A stretch of 64,000 bases of DNA from Pseudomonas asplenii (GCF_900105475.1 NZ_LT629777.1:3038001-3102000), one strand, 5' to 3'. Numbered from the stretch's first letter, positions 46,097-55,269 are shown. The notes: generated from the sequence alone by a model not told the origin. Numbers and translations are program-made.

Positions 46097-46543
46097 ATGA
46101 AGCTGTTCAAATCGGTATTTTCGGTAGTTGCCCTGGCTACCTTGACTGCCGGATCGGCATTCGCCGGGCCGCCGGTGTCCGTGAATTTCAAGAACCTCGG
46201 TACCGCCGATGCCACCTATACGATCATCACCAGCAATGAAGCCACTACCAGCGTCAATGCGGTGCCAAAGCCGGTGACCACGGTCAAGGCTGGCGGGGCG
46301 GACACGTACGTCGTCCAGAGCAACATCAGCCCGCTCGCCAACTACGCCAACCTGCGCTACACCATTGGCAGCAAGACCTGCACCTTCCTGGCCACCTATG
46401 TCGCGATGGCGGGTCCATTGGGCTCGACCACGCCTAAATGGAACAACACCGCGACTCCGAGCGGTGGCGCGGTGTGTACGGCTAAAGTGACGTCGACCAA
46501 TATCTCGACCTATGCCTGGTCGGTCGAATTCACCATGAAGTAA
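46097..46543 (+). CDS. Small secreted protein of unknown function
   Basis: A 148-residue product with a clean Sec signal (MKLFKSVFSVVALATLTAGS, then AFA before GPPV). The mature part is about 126 residues rich in Thr, Ser, Ala and beta-prone segments (VSVNFKNLGTADATYTIITS, YAWSVEFTMK). It has two cysteines (SKTCTFL and AVCTAKV) that could form one disulfide. I do not recognise the family; it looks like a single extracellular or periplasmic beta-sandwich. AGGAG precedes the ATG. The long leader with GGA motifs suggests post-transcriptional control. Its neighbours give no functional hint. Confidence 0.75.
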   Translation: MKLFKSVFSVVALATLTAGSAFAGPPVSVNFKNLGTADATYTIITSNEATTSVNAVPKPVTTVKAGGADTYVVQSNISPLANYANLRYTIGSKTCTFLATYVAMAGPLGSTTPKWNNTATPSGGAVCTAKVTSTNISTYAWSVEFTMK

Positions 46544-46673
46544 GCTGGTGGCGGAGCCTGCGGGCTCCGCTGTCTTGCCGCCCGTCGTGTGCGGTCAAGT
46601 TTCTTGAAGCGGGGCCGATAACGTTTGATAGGCCAAGGTTTCAAGGGTGGCCACTAACAGGGAGGGTTTTATC

Positions 46674-47444
46674 TTGGTAGGTTCTATCAATTCCAATTCA
46701 CTGTCCGGCGCCCAGCTCGTCAGTGCTCCGTCCGTACCGGGCGATTCGGTCAAGGCCGGCTCGGCGGCAGCTCCCGCAAGCGCCGGGCAGAAGGATACCA
46801 GTCTTCTTTCCCCACTCTCTCGGCAACTGAGCGAGAGTGCTGCCAGTGCCGCAGCCAGGGATGCCAGCCTGAGCAGAAAGGAGTTGGGGGCCAAGGCCAC
46901 CGAACTGCTCAGCCAGATCAGCGGTGATGGCTATTTCGCCAACAAGGCGGCCAACGATGCCGAAGTGCCCGCCACCGATGATCCCGATTTGCTGGCGCGG
47001 GCGCGTAATGCCACGCAGTTCGTCAATGGCAGTGGTCGCAATCCCTTTGCCGGTATGTCGCAGGATCAGCTTTCCCTGATCATCTACGATGACAGTGGCA
47101 ATTTTACCGCCAACGAGCGGCGCGCGGCCTGGAGCGAGTCTTCCGACCAGGAATATGCCTGGCGCCAGAAAGCCGTGGCCGGTGCAATGGCCGAGTACAA
47201 CGACACGGGCAAACTGAGCAAGTTCTTCACCTCGGCGCTCGATCACTACAAGGACCTGCCGGCGATCGAACAGGCTCAGTACCCGAACAGCTATGAAGCC
47301 AAGCTGCAGGCCTGGATCGCCCTCGATTTCAACTACAAGACCCACACCGTCGAAGGCCAGGGCAGCCCGCAAGAGATACTGGACAAGGTTCTTGCGCTGG
47401 ACAGCGGGACATTCGACGAGAGCCGTTCAGGCCCTGCGGTCTGA
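46674..47444 (+). CDS. Hypothetical protein, probable TTG start
   Basis: A 256-residue soluble protein with no signal peptide and an Ala/Ser-rich, probably disordered first 80 residues (SINSNSLSGAQLVSAPSVPG). A helical, acidic C-terminal part follows (AGMSQDQLSLIIYDDSGNFT, then NERRAAWSESSDQEYAWRQK). I favour TTG at 46674, because GGGAGG lies eight bases upstream; a GTG at 46647 would place that site inside the gene. A disordered Ser/Ala N-terminus could be an export signal of type III or flagellar kind, but that is speculation. No family recognised. Confidence 0.68.
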   Translation: MVGSINSNSLSGAQLVSAPSVPGDSVKAGSAAAPASAGQKDTSLLSPLSRQLSESAASAAARDASLSRKELGAKATELLSQISGDGYFANKAANDAEVPATDDPDLLARARNATQFVNGSGRNPFAGMSQDQLSLIIYDDSGNFTANERRAAWSESSDQEYAWRQKAVAGAMAEYNDTGKLSKFFTSALDHYKDLPAIEQAQYPNSYEAKLQAWIALDFNYKTHTVEGQGSPQEILDKVLALDSGTFDESRSGPAV

Positions 47445-47458
47445 ATCCCGCAAACGAA

Positions 47459-47481
47459 AAGCCCCGCATAAGGCGGGGCTT
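47459..47481 (-). terminator. Terminator between converging genes
   Basis: AAGCCCCGC (47459-47467) and GCGGGGCTT (47473-47481) form a 9-bp stem. On the minus strand it is followed by TTTTCG, so it best serves the purM-purN-DUF3108 transcript. Confidence 0.8.
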
Positions 47482-47501
47482 GTTCATGGCGTTGCGGCGG
47501 C

Positions 47502-48215
47502 TCAGTTGCCCTTGACCGCCTTGCCGTCGACGGTGCCGTCCTGGAGCATGATGTTGTACTCCTTGCCGTCGGTCTCGACCTGGCGCAGGGCGACCAGGAT
47601 GTAACCCCAGTCCTTGGCGAACCACATCTGCGTGATGCGTTTGCTCTGCGTCGGATCACGCACGCGCTCGACCTTGATTGCGTCGATCGTACCGGCCTTG
47701 GTCTGGACCTTTTCCGGGCCGATTACGCGAAAGTCGTAGGTGTCGGTATCGGTGCCTTCGGCAACCCGGTAGCTCATGCTTTTCTTGCCGGCCGCCACGT
47801 CACGCTGCAGGGCCAACTGATAGGTGGACTTGTCCAGCATGCCGCTTTCCAGGGGCAGGTTGACCGAGTCCTTGCCTTCGAATCCGGTGACCTTGTTGTT
47901 CGCCCAGTCGAAGTCCAGGTTGATTTTCTTGGCCTTGCCCAGTCCGCCACGCTCGAAGGTATAGGTCTGTGGCTGCAGCTTGTCCTTCTCGAGGCGCAGG
48001 GTGCTTTCCTCGGTCAGGCTGGCGATCATCATGGAGGCCTTGAAGCTCAGGGTCCAGGTGCCGTTGGCGTTTTTCGTCAGGCTGCGTTCGGCCGAACCGC
48101 TCATGGGCAGCTGTTTCCAGTCTGCGGTGTAGCTGGCGGAGAACGGCTGAAGATCCGCTGCCTGCACCATGGGCAGGGCGAGCAGGGTAAGAGCGAAGAG
48201 CAAAGCGCGACGCAT
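47502..48215 (-). CDS. DUF3108 family exported protein
   Basis: A 237-residue protein with a Sec signal (MRRALLFALTLLALPMVQA) and a mature beta-rich domain. The domain begins LQPFSASYTADWKQLPMSGS and contains KVERVRDPTQSKRITQMWFA, typical of DUF3108, a periplasmic lipocalin-like family of unknown function. It lies eight bases downstream of purN in the same direction. The purM-purN-DUF3108 order is conserved in Pseudomonas, although the link to purine synthesis is unexplained. Confidence 0.87.
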   Translation of the reverse strand: MRRALLFALTLLALPMVQAADLQPFSASYTADWKQLPMSGSAERSLTKNANGTWTLSFKASMMIASLTEESTLRLEKDKLQPQTYTFERGGLGKAKKINLDFDWANNKVTGFEGKDSVNLPLESGMLDKSTYQLALQRDVAAGKKSMSYRVAEGTDTDTYDFRVIGPEKVQTKAGTIDAIKVERVRDPTQSKRITQMWFAKDWGYILVALRQVETDGKEYNIMLQDGTVDGKAVKGN

Positions 48216-48223
48216 AAAATCTC

Positions 48224-48886
48224 CTAGGTTCGAATCGAATGGCCGCTGGCCGCGAGTAATTGGCCGTCCAGCAAGGCACCCTGTTCGCCAAGGGACAAGC
48301 GTCCTTCGGCGAACCAGCGTACCGCCAGGGGGTAAATCCTGTGTTCCTGGGTATGAACCCGTTGCGCCAGACTCTGCGCCGAATCACCAGACTCTACCGT
48401 AACCACAGCCTGTACGACCAGAGATCCGCCATCGAGTTCCTCGGTGACGAAGTGTACGCTGCAGCCGTGCTCGCTATCGCCGGCGTCCAGAGCCCGCTGG
48501 TGAGTGTGCAGGCCCTTGTACTTGGGCAATAGCGAAGGGTGGATATTGAGCAGGCGTCCCTGATAGTGCCGGACGAATTCCGCGCTGAGAATGCGCATGA
48601 AGCCGGCCAGAACCACCAGTTGCGGATTGAAGGCGTCGATCAGTTCGATCAGGGCGGCATCGAAGGCTTCACGGCCTTCGAAGGCCTTGTGATCCAGGGT
48701 GCGGGTTTCGATACCCGCGTCCCTGGCACGTTGCAGGCCATAGGCGTCGGTGCGGTTGGAGATCACCGCAGCGATATGGGCCGGGTTGTCCCCGGTCCGT
48801 ACGTCATCGATCAGGGCCTGCAAGTTGCTGCCGGAGCCCGACAGCAACACCACGACGCTGCAGGTCGGGCTTATCGGCTCGGACAT
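48224..48886 (-). CDS. purN: PurN, phosphoribosylglycinamide formyltransferase
   Basis: A 220-residue enzyme transferring formyl from 10-formyl-THF to GAR in step 3 of purine synthesis. It has VVLLSGSGSNLQALID, the catalytic Asn/His region LLNIHPSLLPKYKGLHTHQR and HGCSVHFVTEELDGG with the conserved Asp. The ATG at 48886 shares one base with the purM stop, so translation is coupled. Length is normal. Confidence 0.95.
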   Translation of the reverse strand: MSEPISPTCSVVVLLSGSGSNLQALIDDVRTGDNPAHIAAVISNRTDAYGLQRARDAGIETRTLDHKAFEGREAFDAALIELIDAFNPQLVVLAGFMRILSAEFVRHYQGRLLNIHPSLLPKYKGLHTHQRALDAGDSEHGCSVHFVTEELDGGSLVVQAVVTVESGDSAQSLAQRVHTQEHRIYPLAVRWFAEGRLSLGEQGALLDGQLLAASGHSIRT

Positions 48887-49944
48887 CAGTGAGCCTTGAG
48901 GTTTTTCAGCTCGACCTGGGCAGCGCCTTCGGCGGCCACGGCGATCTGGCCGATGACCCATGGCTGTTCGCCGGCTTCACGGAGGACTTTCAGGGCGCTT
49001 TCAACGTGTTCCTGGGCCACGCAGATGACCATGCCGACGCCGCAGTTCAGCACGCGGTGCATTTCGGTTTCGTCGACGTTGCCTTTTTCCTGCAGCCAGT
49101 CGAAAACCGCTGGGCGCTGCCAGCTGGCCACGTCGACGACTGCCTGGGCGCCTGCCGGCAGAACGCGCGGGATATTGTCCAGCAGGCCGCCACCGGTGAT
49201 GTGGGCCATGGCCTTGACCGCGCCGGTGTCCTTGATCAGCTTGAGCAGCGGCTTGACGTAGATGCGGGTCGGCGCCATCAGCAGGTCGCTCAGCGGCTTG
49301 CCGTCGAGCTGGGTGTTCTCGATATCGGCACCGGAGACTTCGATGATTTTGCGGATCAGCGAGTAGCCGTTGGAGTGCGGGCCGGAAGAAGGCAGGGCGA
49401 TCAGTGCGTCGCCGGTGGCTACTTTCGAACCATCGATGATTTCCGATTTTTCCACCACGCCGACGCAGAAACCGGCCAGGTCGTAGTCTTCGCCTTCGTA
49501 CATGCCTGGCATTTCAGCGGTTTCGCCGCCGACCAGGGAGCAGCCGGACAATTCGCAGCCGGTACCGATGCCGGTGACCACCTGGGCGGCGGTGTCGACA
49601 TTGAGCTTGCCGGTGGCGTAGTAGTCGAGGAAGAACAGTGGCTCGGCGCCGCAGACCACCAGGTCGTTCACGCACATGGCCACCAGGTCGATGCCGATGC
49701 TGTCGTGTTTGTTCAGGTTCAGTGCCAGGCGCAGCTTGGTGCCGACGCCGTCGGTGCCGGAGACCAGAACCGGCTGCTTGTAACCGGCCGGGATCTCGCA
49801 GAGGGCGCCGAAACCGCCCAGGCCGCCCATGACTTCCGGACGCGCAGTGCGCTTGGCCACGCCTTTGATGCGTTCGACCAATGCTTCACCGGCGTCGATG
49901 TCTACACCGGCGTCCTTGTAGCTCAGGGAGGGTTGCTTGCTCAT
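48886..49944 (-). CDS. purM: PurM, phosphoribosylformylglycinamidine cyclo-ligase (AIR synthetase)
   Basis: A 352-residue ATP-dependent enzyme closing the imidazole ring in step 5 of purine synthesis. It has [56 protein letters not shown], and [16 protein letters not shown], all family signatures. It is first in the purM-purN-DUF3108 operon and divergent from the DUF2066 gene across a 372-base gap with no other gene. No purine operator is recognised in that gap. Confidence 0.96.
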   Translation of the reverse strand: MSKQPSLSYKDAGVDIDAGEALVERIKGVAKRTARPEVMGGLGGFGALCEIPAGYKQPVLVSGTDGVGTKLRLALNLNKHDSIGIDLVAMCVNDLVVCGAEPLFFLDYYATGKLNVDTAAQVVTGIGTGCELSGCSLVGGETAEMPGMYEGEDYDLAGFCVGVVEKSEIIDGSKVATGDALIALPSSGPHSNGYSLIRKIIEVSGADIENTQLDGKPLSDLLMAPTRIYVKPLLKLIKDTGAVKAMAHITGGGLLDNIPRVLPAGAQAVVDVASWQRPAVFDWLQEKGNVDETEMHRVLNCGVGMVICVAQEHVESALKVLREAGEQPWVIGQIAVAAEGAAQVELKNLKAH

Positions 49945-50316
49945 GATCCAGGCCTATAGGGGGGATTCTTGGGTATCGACCGGGGAAGACGGGACTACCG
50001 CAAAGACGAACGCAAGTCGGCTTTTCAGTTGTCCGGCCATTGCCGGTCTGCGAAGGCGCGCGATTTTATCAGGCTTGAGCAGCAGCGGCCATCCTCGGGC
50101 CGACGGGCAGGGCGATATCCGCGAAAAAATCCCTCGATGGCGACGCTGGCTGCATCGGGCGCGGCTGTATAAGGTATAGCCTCATCAGCCGCTATCTTTA
50201 TGACAGCGGAAAAACTTTCGTGATGGTATGAATAATGGCACTGCGCTGTGGTCACACGCCTGTCCCTTTGTATTCATGCGGTCTTTCAAGCCGTTTCTGC
50301 CTGTCGGGAATTTTCC

Positions 50317-51369
50317 ATGCGTTTGTTCAAATTACTGAGTGCCGGTTGCCTGTCGTTATTGAGCCTGGCGATCCATGCCGAAACCCTCAACGGTCTGTAT
50401 CAGGTGCGCGAACCGGTCAGCAGCCAGTCCCCCGATGAGCGCAACCAGGCCACCCAGCGCGCGCTGGAGACTCTGGTGTTGCGTCTGACCGGCGACCCCA
50501 AGGCCTTGCAGAGTGCAGGGTTGGCCGAGGTGCGCAAGGATCCGCAGCAGATCATCAGTCAATATGGCTATGACGCCGGACCGCCGGAAAGCCTGCAGGT
50601 GGATTTCGATCCCGTCGCGACCGAACGTGCTTTGCGTGGCGCCGGATTGTCGCTATGGGGCAGCAATCGGCCAGCGATTCTCGGCTGGTGGCTGAACGAT
50701 TCCACCGAAGGATCGAGCCTGGTCGGCGATGGTCAGCCGGCGGCGCAGCCGTTGCGTCGCGCAGCGCAGCATCGCGGCCTGCCATTGCGTCTGCCGTTGG
50801 CTGACCTCGAAGAGCAGATTGTCGCCACCGCGAAGAATCTTGAGGGCTCCGATGCCTCGCCGTTGCAGGCGGCGTCCGAGCGTTACGGCGCCGATGCCCT
50901 GCTGGCGGTGCATGCCCGTCAGAACGGCGCCCAGTGGGAAGCCAAGTGGCGCCTGTGGCTGGGGGATCAGAAAGAGCAGGGCACGGTACAGGGTGCTGAT
51001 ACGGCAGCGCTGGCCGATGCCGTGCTGCTGGCGGTGAGCGAGCGCCTGGCGCCGCGTTTCGCCGTCAAGCCCGGCGTCGCCACGGAGCAGTTGCTGGAAG
51101 TGCAGGGCATGACCCTTGAGCGCTATGCGGCGCTGGAGCGGTTGCTTGAGCCGTTCGGTGGCCGGCCATTGAGTGTGGATGGCGATCGCATCGTCTATCA
51201 GGTCAGTGGTAGCGCGCAGCAGTTGCGGGCACAGTTGGGGCTGGCAAAGTTGCAGGAGGTTGCGCCGGATGCGGCGCCCGCACCGGCTCCGGCGGCGGCC
51301 AATACGGCGCCGGCTGTAACGCCAGCGACGGCTCCAGCTGCAACCCCGCAGTTGCGCTTCCGTTGGTAA
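50317..51369 (+). CDS. DUF2066 family exported protein
   Basis: A 350-residue protein with a Sec signal (MRLFKLLSAGCLSLLSLAIH, cleaved after HAE or so) and a DUF2066 domain starting LNGLYQVREPVSSQSPDERN. The C-terminal ~40 residues are Ala/Pro-rich (APAPAAANTAPAVTPATAP). Function unknown; its place between purM and the perM-hda genes is conserved in Pseudomonas. I use the ATG at 50317; an upstream in-frame start would precede a second hydrophilic stretch. The gap 49945-50316 to purM shows no gene and only weak promoter-like sequences. Confidence 0.85.
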   Translation: MRLFKLLSAGCLSLLSLAIHAETLNGLYQVREPVSSQSPDERNQATQRALETLVLRLTGDPKALQSAGLAEVRKDPQQIISQYGYDAGPPESLQVDFDPVATERALRGAGLSLWGSNRPAILGWWLNDSTEGSSLVGDGQPAAQPLRRAAQHRGLPLRLPLADLEEQIVATAKNLEGSDASPLQAASERYGADALLAVHARQNGAQWEAKWRLWLGDQKEQGTVQGADTAALADAVLLAVSERLAPRFAVKPGVATEQLLEVQGMTLERYAALERLLEPFGGRPLSVDGDRIVYQVSGSAQQLRAQLGLAKLQEVAPDAAPAPAPAAANTAPAVTPATAPAATPQLRFRW

Positions 51370-51409
51370 CTCAACTTTTTTCTTTCTATATATAAGGCGG
51401 GAATCGTCC

Positions 51410-52483
51410 ATGACCGACGTTCGTCGATGGGTTTGGCTGGGTGCGGCGTTTCTGCTGTGTTTGCTGGTGTACTTGTTACACCCGATCTTGTCGCCTTTCC
51501 TGGTGGGTATTCTGTTGGCCTACCTGTTCGACCCGTTGGTCGACCGCCTGGAAAAATTCGGTCTGTCGCGGACCTGGGGCGTGGTCACGGTCTTTGCCCT
51601 GTTTACCCTGATTCTGATGACCTTGCTGCTGGTGCTGGTGCCGATGCTCGCCAAGCAACTGGTGCGGCTCTATGAGTTGGCGCCGCAGGTGCTCGACTGG
51701 GTGCAGCACACCGCGATGCCTTGGGCGCAGCACAAGTTCGGCCTGGCGGACGGCTTCTGGAAGTTCGACAAGGTCAAGGCGGCTATCAGCGAGCATATGG
51801 GCCAGACCACCGATATCGTCGGTGTGGTCCTGTCCCAGGCTACCGCCTCGGGCCTGGCGTTGATGGGCTGGCTGGCCAACCTGGTGTTGATCCCGGTGGT
51901 CAGCTTCTACCTGTTGCGGGACTGGGACCTGATGATGGCGAAGATCCGCAGCCTGCTGCCGCGCCAACAGGAAGGGCGCATTGTCGCATTGGCCGATGAG
52001 TGTCACGGCGTGCTGGGAGCTTTCGTGCGCGGACAGTTGCTGGTGATGCTGGCGCTCGGTGTGATCTATGCTGGCGGCCTGATGCTGGTCGGATTGGAGC
52101 TGGGGCTGTTGATCGGCCTGTTGGCGGGCTTGGCGGCCATCGTGCCTTACATGGGCTTCGTGATCGGGATTGGCGCGGCGATCACGGCTGGATTGTTCCA
52201 GTTTGGCGGCGAGCTGTATCCGATGATCGGCATCGTTGTGGTCTTCATGGTCGGCCAGGCCCTGGAAGGGATGGTGCTGACGCCCCTGCTGGTGGGGGAC
52301 CGTATCGGTCTGCATCCGGTTGCGGTGATTTTCGCGATCCTGGCCGGTGGCGAGCTGTTCGGTTTTACCGGTGTGCTGCTGGCGTTGCCGGTGGCTGCGG
52401 TGATCATGGTGCTGGTGCGGCATGTTCATGATCTGTACAAGGAATCGGATATGTATGAGGGGCGTGAGGATCCTGAGTTGTAA
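51410..52483 (+). CDS. AI-2E (PerM) family permease
   Basis: A 357-residue inner-membrane protein of the AI-2E transporter/PerM family with about eight membrane helices. The N-terminal LHPILSPFLVGILLAYLFDP (with LVDRLEKFG) and the later GLLAGLAAIVPYMGFVIGIG are diagnostic. Family members include AI-2 exporters and sodium/proton antiporters; the substrate here cannot be told. It follows the DUF2066 gene closely (40 bases). Confidence 0.87.
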   Translation: MTDVRRWVWLGAAFLLCLLVYLLHPILSPFLVGILLAYLFDPLVDRLEKFGLSRTWGVVTVFALFTLILMTLLLVLVPMLAKQLVRLYELAPQVLDWVQHTAMPWAQHKFGLADGFWKFDKVKAAISEHMGQTTDIVGVVLSQATASGLALMGWLANLVLIPVVSFYLLRDWDLMMAKIRSLLPRQQEGRIVALADECHGVLGAFVRGQLLVMLALGVIYAGGLMLVGLELGLLIGLLAGLAAIVPYMGFVIGIGAAITAGLFQFGGELYPMIGIVVVFMVGQALEGMVLTPLLVGDRIGLHPVAVIFAILAGGELFGFTGVLLALPVAAVIMVLVRHVHDLYKESDMYEGREDPEL

Positions 52484-52539
52484 TTCAGTCGTTCGCCGAC
52501 TCGGTCTATCCTGACAAGACTGTCCGCAAGGTCGATGCC

Positions 52540-52582
52540 GGGCTTGCGGACACTGTCGCCAGCAAGCCTGCTCCCGACGATG
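52540..52582. repeat. REP-like fragment upstream of hda
   Basis: GCGGACACTGTCGCCAGCAAGCC continuing to TGCTCCCGACGA is a decayed form of the Pseudomonas REP (TCGCGAGCAAGCCCGCTCCCACA). An inverse arm (GCCGGGCTTGCGGAC) lies just before it. The 250-base gap to hda also carries AT-rich promoter-like DNA near 52665-52700. Confidence 0.5.
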
Positions 52583-52733
52583 GTGCGCGAGTTTTCCCGA
52601 AGCTTTGCTTTGATTAACGCAAACCTTTGATTTTGCTTATGGTCTGCTGCATTGTGCGCCCGGCGTCACGGGTATAAACTTTGCACACTTTATACAGAGG
52701 CCACTAACGGTTCCCGGGAACTGTTCAGTCAGC

Positions 52734-53438
52734 ATGAAACCGATTCAGCTGCCCCTAGGTGTGCGTCTACGGGATGACGCTACCTTCATCAACTACTATC
52801 CAGGCGCCAATGCCGCTGCACTCGGCTATGTCGAGCGGCTATGCGAAGCCGACGCCGGATGGACCGAAAGCCTGATCTATCTCTGGGGCAAGCACGGCGT
52901 GGGGCGTACCCACCTGCTGCAGGCGGCGTGCCTGCGTTTCGAGCAGTTGGGCGAAACGGCGGTCTACCTGCCGCTGGCCGAGTTGATGGATCGTGGCGTC
53001 GAACTGCTGGATAACCTCGAGCAGTACGAACTGGTCTGTCTCGACGACCTGCAGGTGGTGGCTGGCCGTGCTGATTGGGAAGAAGCGCTGTTCCATCTGT
53101 TCAATCGCTTGCGCGATAGCGGTCGGCGTTTGTTGATTGCCGCCTCTACCTCACCCCGTGAGTTGCCGGTGAAACTGGCTGATCTCAAGTCGCGGCTGAC
53201 CCTGGCGTTGATTTTCCAGATGCGCCCGCTTTCCGATGAAGACAAACTGCGTGCTTTGCAACTGCGTGCTTCAAGACGTGGGTTGCATCTGACCGATGAA
53301 GTAGGACATTTCATCCTGACTCGTGGCACTCGCAGCATGAGCGCATTGTTCGAATTGCTCGAACGTCTTGATCAGGCCTCCTTGCAGGCGCAGCGCAAGC
53401 TGACCATCCCCTTCCTGAAGGAAACCCTGGGCTGGTAA
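52734..53438 (+). CDS. hda: Hda, DnaA regulatory inactivator homologue
   Basis: A 234-residue AAA+ protein, short relative of DnaA domain III, that with the DNA clamp stimulates DnaA-ATP hydrolysis and prevents re-initiation. It starts MKPIQLPLGVRLRDD, whose PIQLPLG resembles the clamp-binding QLxLP-type peptide. The Walker A variant is GKHGVGRTH (Arg instead of Lys, as in E. coli Hda), Walker B VCLDDLQ, and sensor-like LTRGTRSMSALFELLERLD. Given the DnaA box before nrdA, both ends of DnaA control appear in this window. Confidence 0.92.
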   Translation: MKPIQLPLGVRLRDDATFINYYPGANAAALGYVERLCEADAGWTESLIYLWGKHGVGRTHLLQAACLRFEQLGETAVYLPLAELMDRGVELLDNLEQYELVCLDDLQVVAGRADWEEALFHLFNRLRDSGRRLLIAASTSPRELPVKLADLKSRLTLALIFQMRPLSDEDKLRALQLRASRRGLHLTDEVGHFILTRGTRSMSALFELLERLDQASLQAQRKLTIPFLKETLGW

Positions 53439-53670
53439 AACACCGGCAAAGCCCCCTCTTATCGAGGGCAGCAGGGGATTTTCGCCAAATTCCAGACGTC
53501 ACGAAACCTACGCTGAAGGCAGTTTTCAGGCGCGTGCGAGACGTTCGGGTATTAAGGCGTTAGATGTTTTCAAGATACAGCCGGGTCACATTTTGCCTCA
53601 TAAAATTTGCAAATGAGGATGATAGAGGGCATAGTCGCGTCTTCTAAAAAACTCAGCCACGGTCGTGCCC

Positions 53671-54306
53671 ATGCTAAATCGCTTCGCACCCCTCGTGCCT
53701 CTCGCACTCGTTACCTTGCTTTTTGGTTGCGCGGCACATACGCCGGTTTCGCAACAGCAGGTAGATAATTCGGTCAAAACCACTTCGGTTTCTGGTGTCA
53801 AATCTTCGACCGTACTGGACGATGAGCTGGCCACCGAAAAAGAACTCGCCGAGTTCTCCGACAGCAAGCCTTACCAGTTGCCCGTGCTGGCCGACAGCAT
53901 TCTTGAGCGTGGTATGTCCCTGATCGGTACCCGTTACCGTTTCGGCGGTACCAATGAGAATTCCGGTTTTGATTGCAGCGGTTTCATCGGTTATCTGTTC
54001 CGTGAGGAAGCAGGTCTGGACCTGCCTCGTTCGACGCGTGAGATGATCAATCTGAAAGCGCCACTGGTTGCCCGTAACAAGCTCAAGCCGGGTGATCTGC
54101 TGTTCTTCGCTACCAACGGTCGCCGCGGTCGTGTCAGCCACGCCGGCATTTACCTGGGCGATGACCAGTTCATCCACTCCAGCAGCCGTCGTAGTGGCGG
54201 TGTGCGGGTCGACAGCCTGGGTGACAGCTACTGGAGCAAGACCTTCATTGAAGCCAAGCGCGCCCTGGCGATGGCTCCTACCACGGTCACAGCCAGCAAC
54301 AAGTAA
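53671..54306 (+). CDS. NlpC/P60 peptidoglycan endopeptidase lipoprotein 1
   Basis: A 211-residue lipoprotein (lipobox LLFGCAA at about residues 16-21) with a C-terminal NlpC/P60 domain that cleaves peptidoglycan stem peptides. The catalytic Cys is in NSGFDCSGFIGYLF, His in GRVSHAGIYLGDD, and the third polar residue in FIHSSSRRSGG. An Asp/Glu-rich linker (about 30-75) separates anchor and domain. The ATG at 53671 is chosen; a GTG at 53665 is also possible. A paralogue follows with an independent promoter. Confidence 0.88.
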   Translation: MLNRFAPLVPLALVTLLFGCAAHTPVSQQQVDNSVKTTSVSGVKSSTVLDDELATEKELAEFSDSKPYQLPVLADSILERGMSLIGTRYRFGGTNENSGFDCSGFIGYLFREEAGLDLPRSTREMINLKAPLVARNKLKPGDLLFFATNGRRGRVSHAGIYLGDDQFIHSSSRRSGGVRVDSLGDSYWSKTFIEAKRALAMAPTTVTASNK

Positions 54307-54408
54307 AGATTCGGACGTTTAAGTGCCAGCAATCATGGCTGATGTGCGAACTGCTAAGCTTCACGGATAGCAGAATTGTACAAAAAACGTCCGAAGTTAA
54401 AGTGATAC

Positions 54409-54436
54409 TTGAAGTTTGGCGCGTAACCGCTAGAAT
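54409..54436 (+). promoter_or_regulatory. Candidate sigma70 promoter of the second NlpC/P60 gene
   Basis: TTGAAG (54409-54414), a 16-base spacer and TAGAAT (54431-54436) lie about 100 bases before the gene. The leader between them holds no other ORF. Confidence 0.5.
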
Positions 54437-54539
54437 CCTGACTTATTGTTGAGTGCCTGACCGTGCAAGCCTTGCTTGCGCGGTTTTGGTTTCTCCACGC
54501 CACGGCAGAGCAAGCCGCATTCAGTCAGGATTTCTGCAT

Positions 54540-55076
54540 ATGTCGATCTCGGCCCGCATCGCCCTTGTTGCCCTCACCGCATTGCTCGGTGCCTGTGCCA
54601 GCCGTCCGCCGCCCCCTCCGGCGCCGGTGGCTCGTCCCGTGGTGTTCGCCTCACCGCAACCGACCTCGCCAGAAGCTGAAGACGTGTTGTTTCGCGCATT
54701 GGGCCTGGTCGGCACGCCGTATCGCTGGGGTGGCAACACACCGGATTCCGGTTTTGATTGCAGCGGTCTGATCGGCTACGTGTATCGCGACATGGCCGGT
54801 ATCAACCTGCCGCGCTCCACTCGTGAAATGATCGTGATGCGTGCACCGAACGTGCCGCAGGATGCCTTGCAGACCGGCGACCTGATCTTCTTCGCCACCA
54901 ATGGTGGTTCCCAGGTCAGCCATGCCGGCATCTACGTCGGCGAAGGCCGGTTCGTCCATGCCCCGGCCACCGGCGGTACGGTCAAGCTGGACAGCCTGTC
55001 CAAGGCCTACTGGCAGCGCGCCTACCTGAACGCCAAGCGCGTACTGCCGACCGAGCACCTGGCACGCAATCCCTAG
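54540..55076 (+). CDS. NlpC/P60 peptidoglycan endopeptidase lipoprotein 2
   Basis: A 178-residue lipoprotein (signal MSISARIALVALTALLGACA with lipobox LLGAC) followed by a Pro-rich linker (SRPPPPPAPVARPVV). The NlpC/P60 domain has the catalytic Cys in SGFDCSGLIGYVYRD, His in QVSHAGIYVGEG and FVHAPATGG. It is shorter than the neighbour because the linker is reduced; the domains are clearly paralogous. The ATG at 54540 follows AGGA. Both probably act on cell-wall remodelling in the periplasm. Confidence 0.9.
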   Translation: MSISARIALVALTALLGACASRPPPPPAPVARPVVFASPQPTSPEAEDVLFRALGLVGTPYRWGGNTPDSGFDCSGLIGYVYRDMAGINLPRSTREMIVMRAPNVPQDALQTGDLIFFATNGGSQVSHAGIYVGEGRFVHAPATGGTVKLDSLSKAYWQRAYLNAKRVLPTEHLARNP

Positions 55077-55096
55077 TCTGATATCGCGAGCTGGTC

Positions 55097-55261
55097 ATGA
55101 CCGCTCGCACCCTCAAGCTCTACGGCTACCTGCTGGGCGTTTCCCTGTGCGAGACACCATTGCTCAAGCGCCTGCGGGACGACACCCAGGCGTTGCCCAA
55201 TGGCGCCAGACCGGTCGTTCAAGTTGTTTGTATCGCTGCCGTTACAAGGAGTATCACCTGA
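55097..55261 (+). CDS. Possible 54-residue small protein
   Basis: The reading frame MTARTLKLYGYLLGVSLCET (then PLLKRLRDDTQALPNGA) starts at ATG 55097 and ends at TGA 55259-55261. Codon choice looks Pseudomonas-like in its first half. The stop overlaps a possible CTG start of the following gene, which carries a strong AAGGAG at 55246-55251. I do not recognise it; it could be a leader ORF or a gene remnant. Confidence 0.35.
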   Translation: MTARTLKLYGYLLGVSLCETPLLKRLRDDTQALPNGARPVVQVVCIAAVTRSIT

Positions 55262-55269
55262 CGACATGG

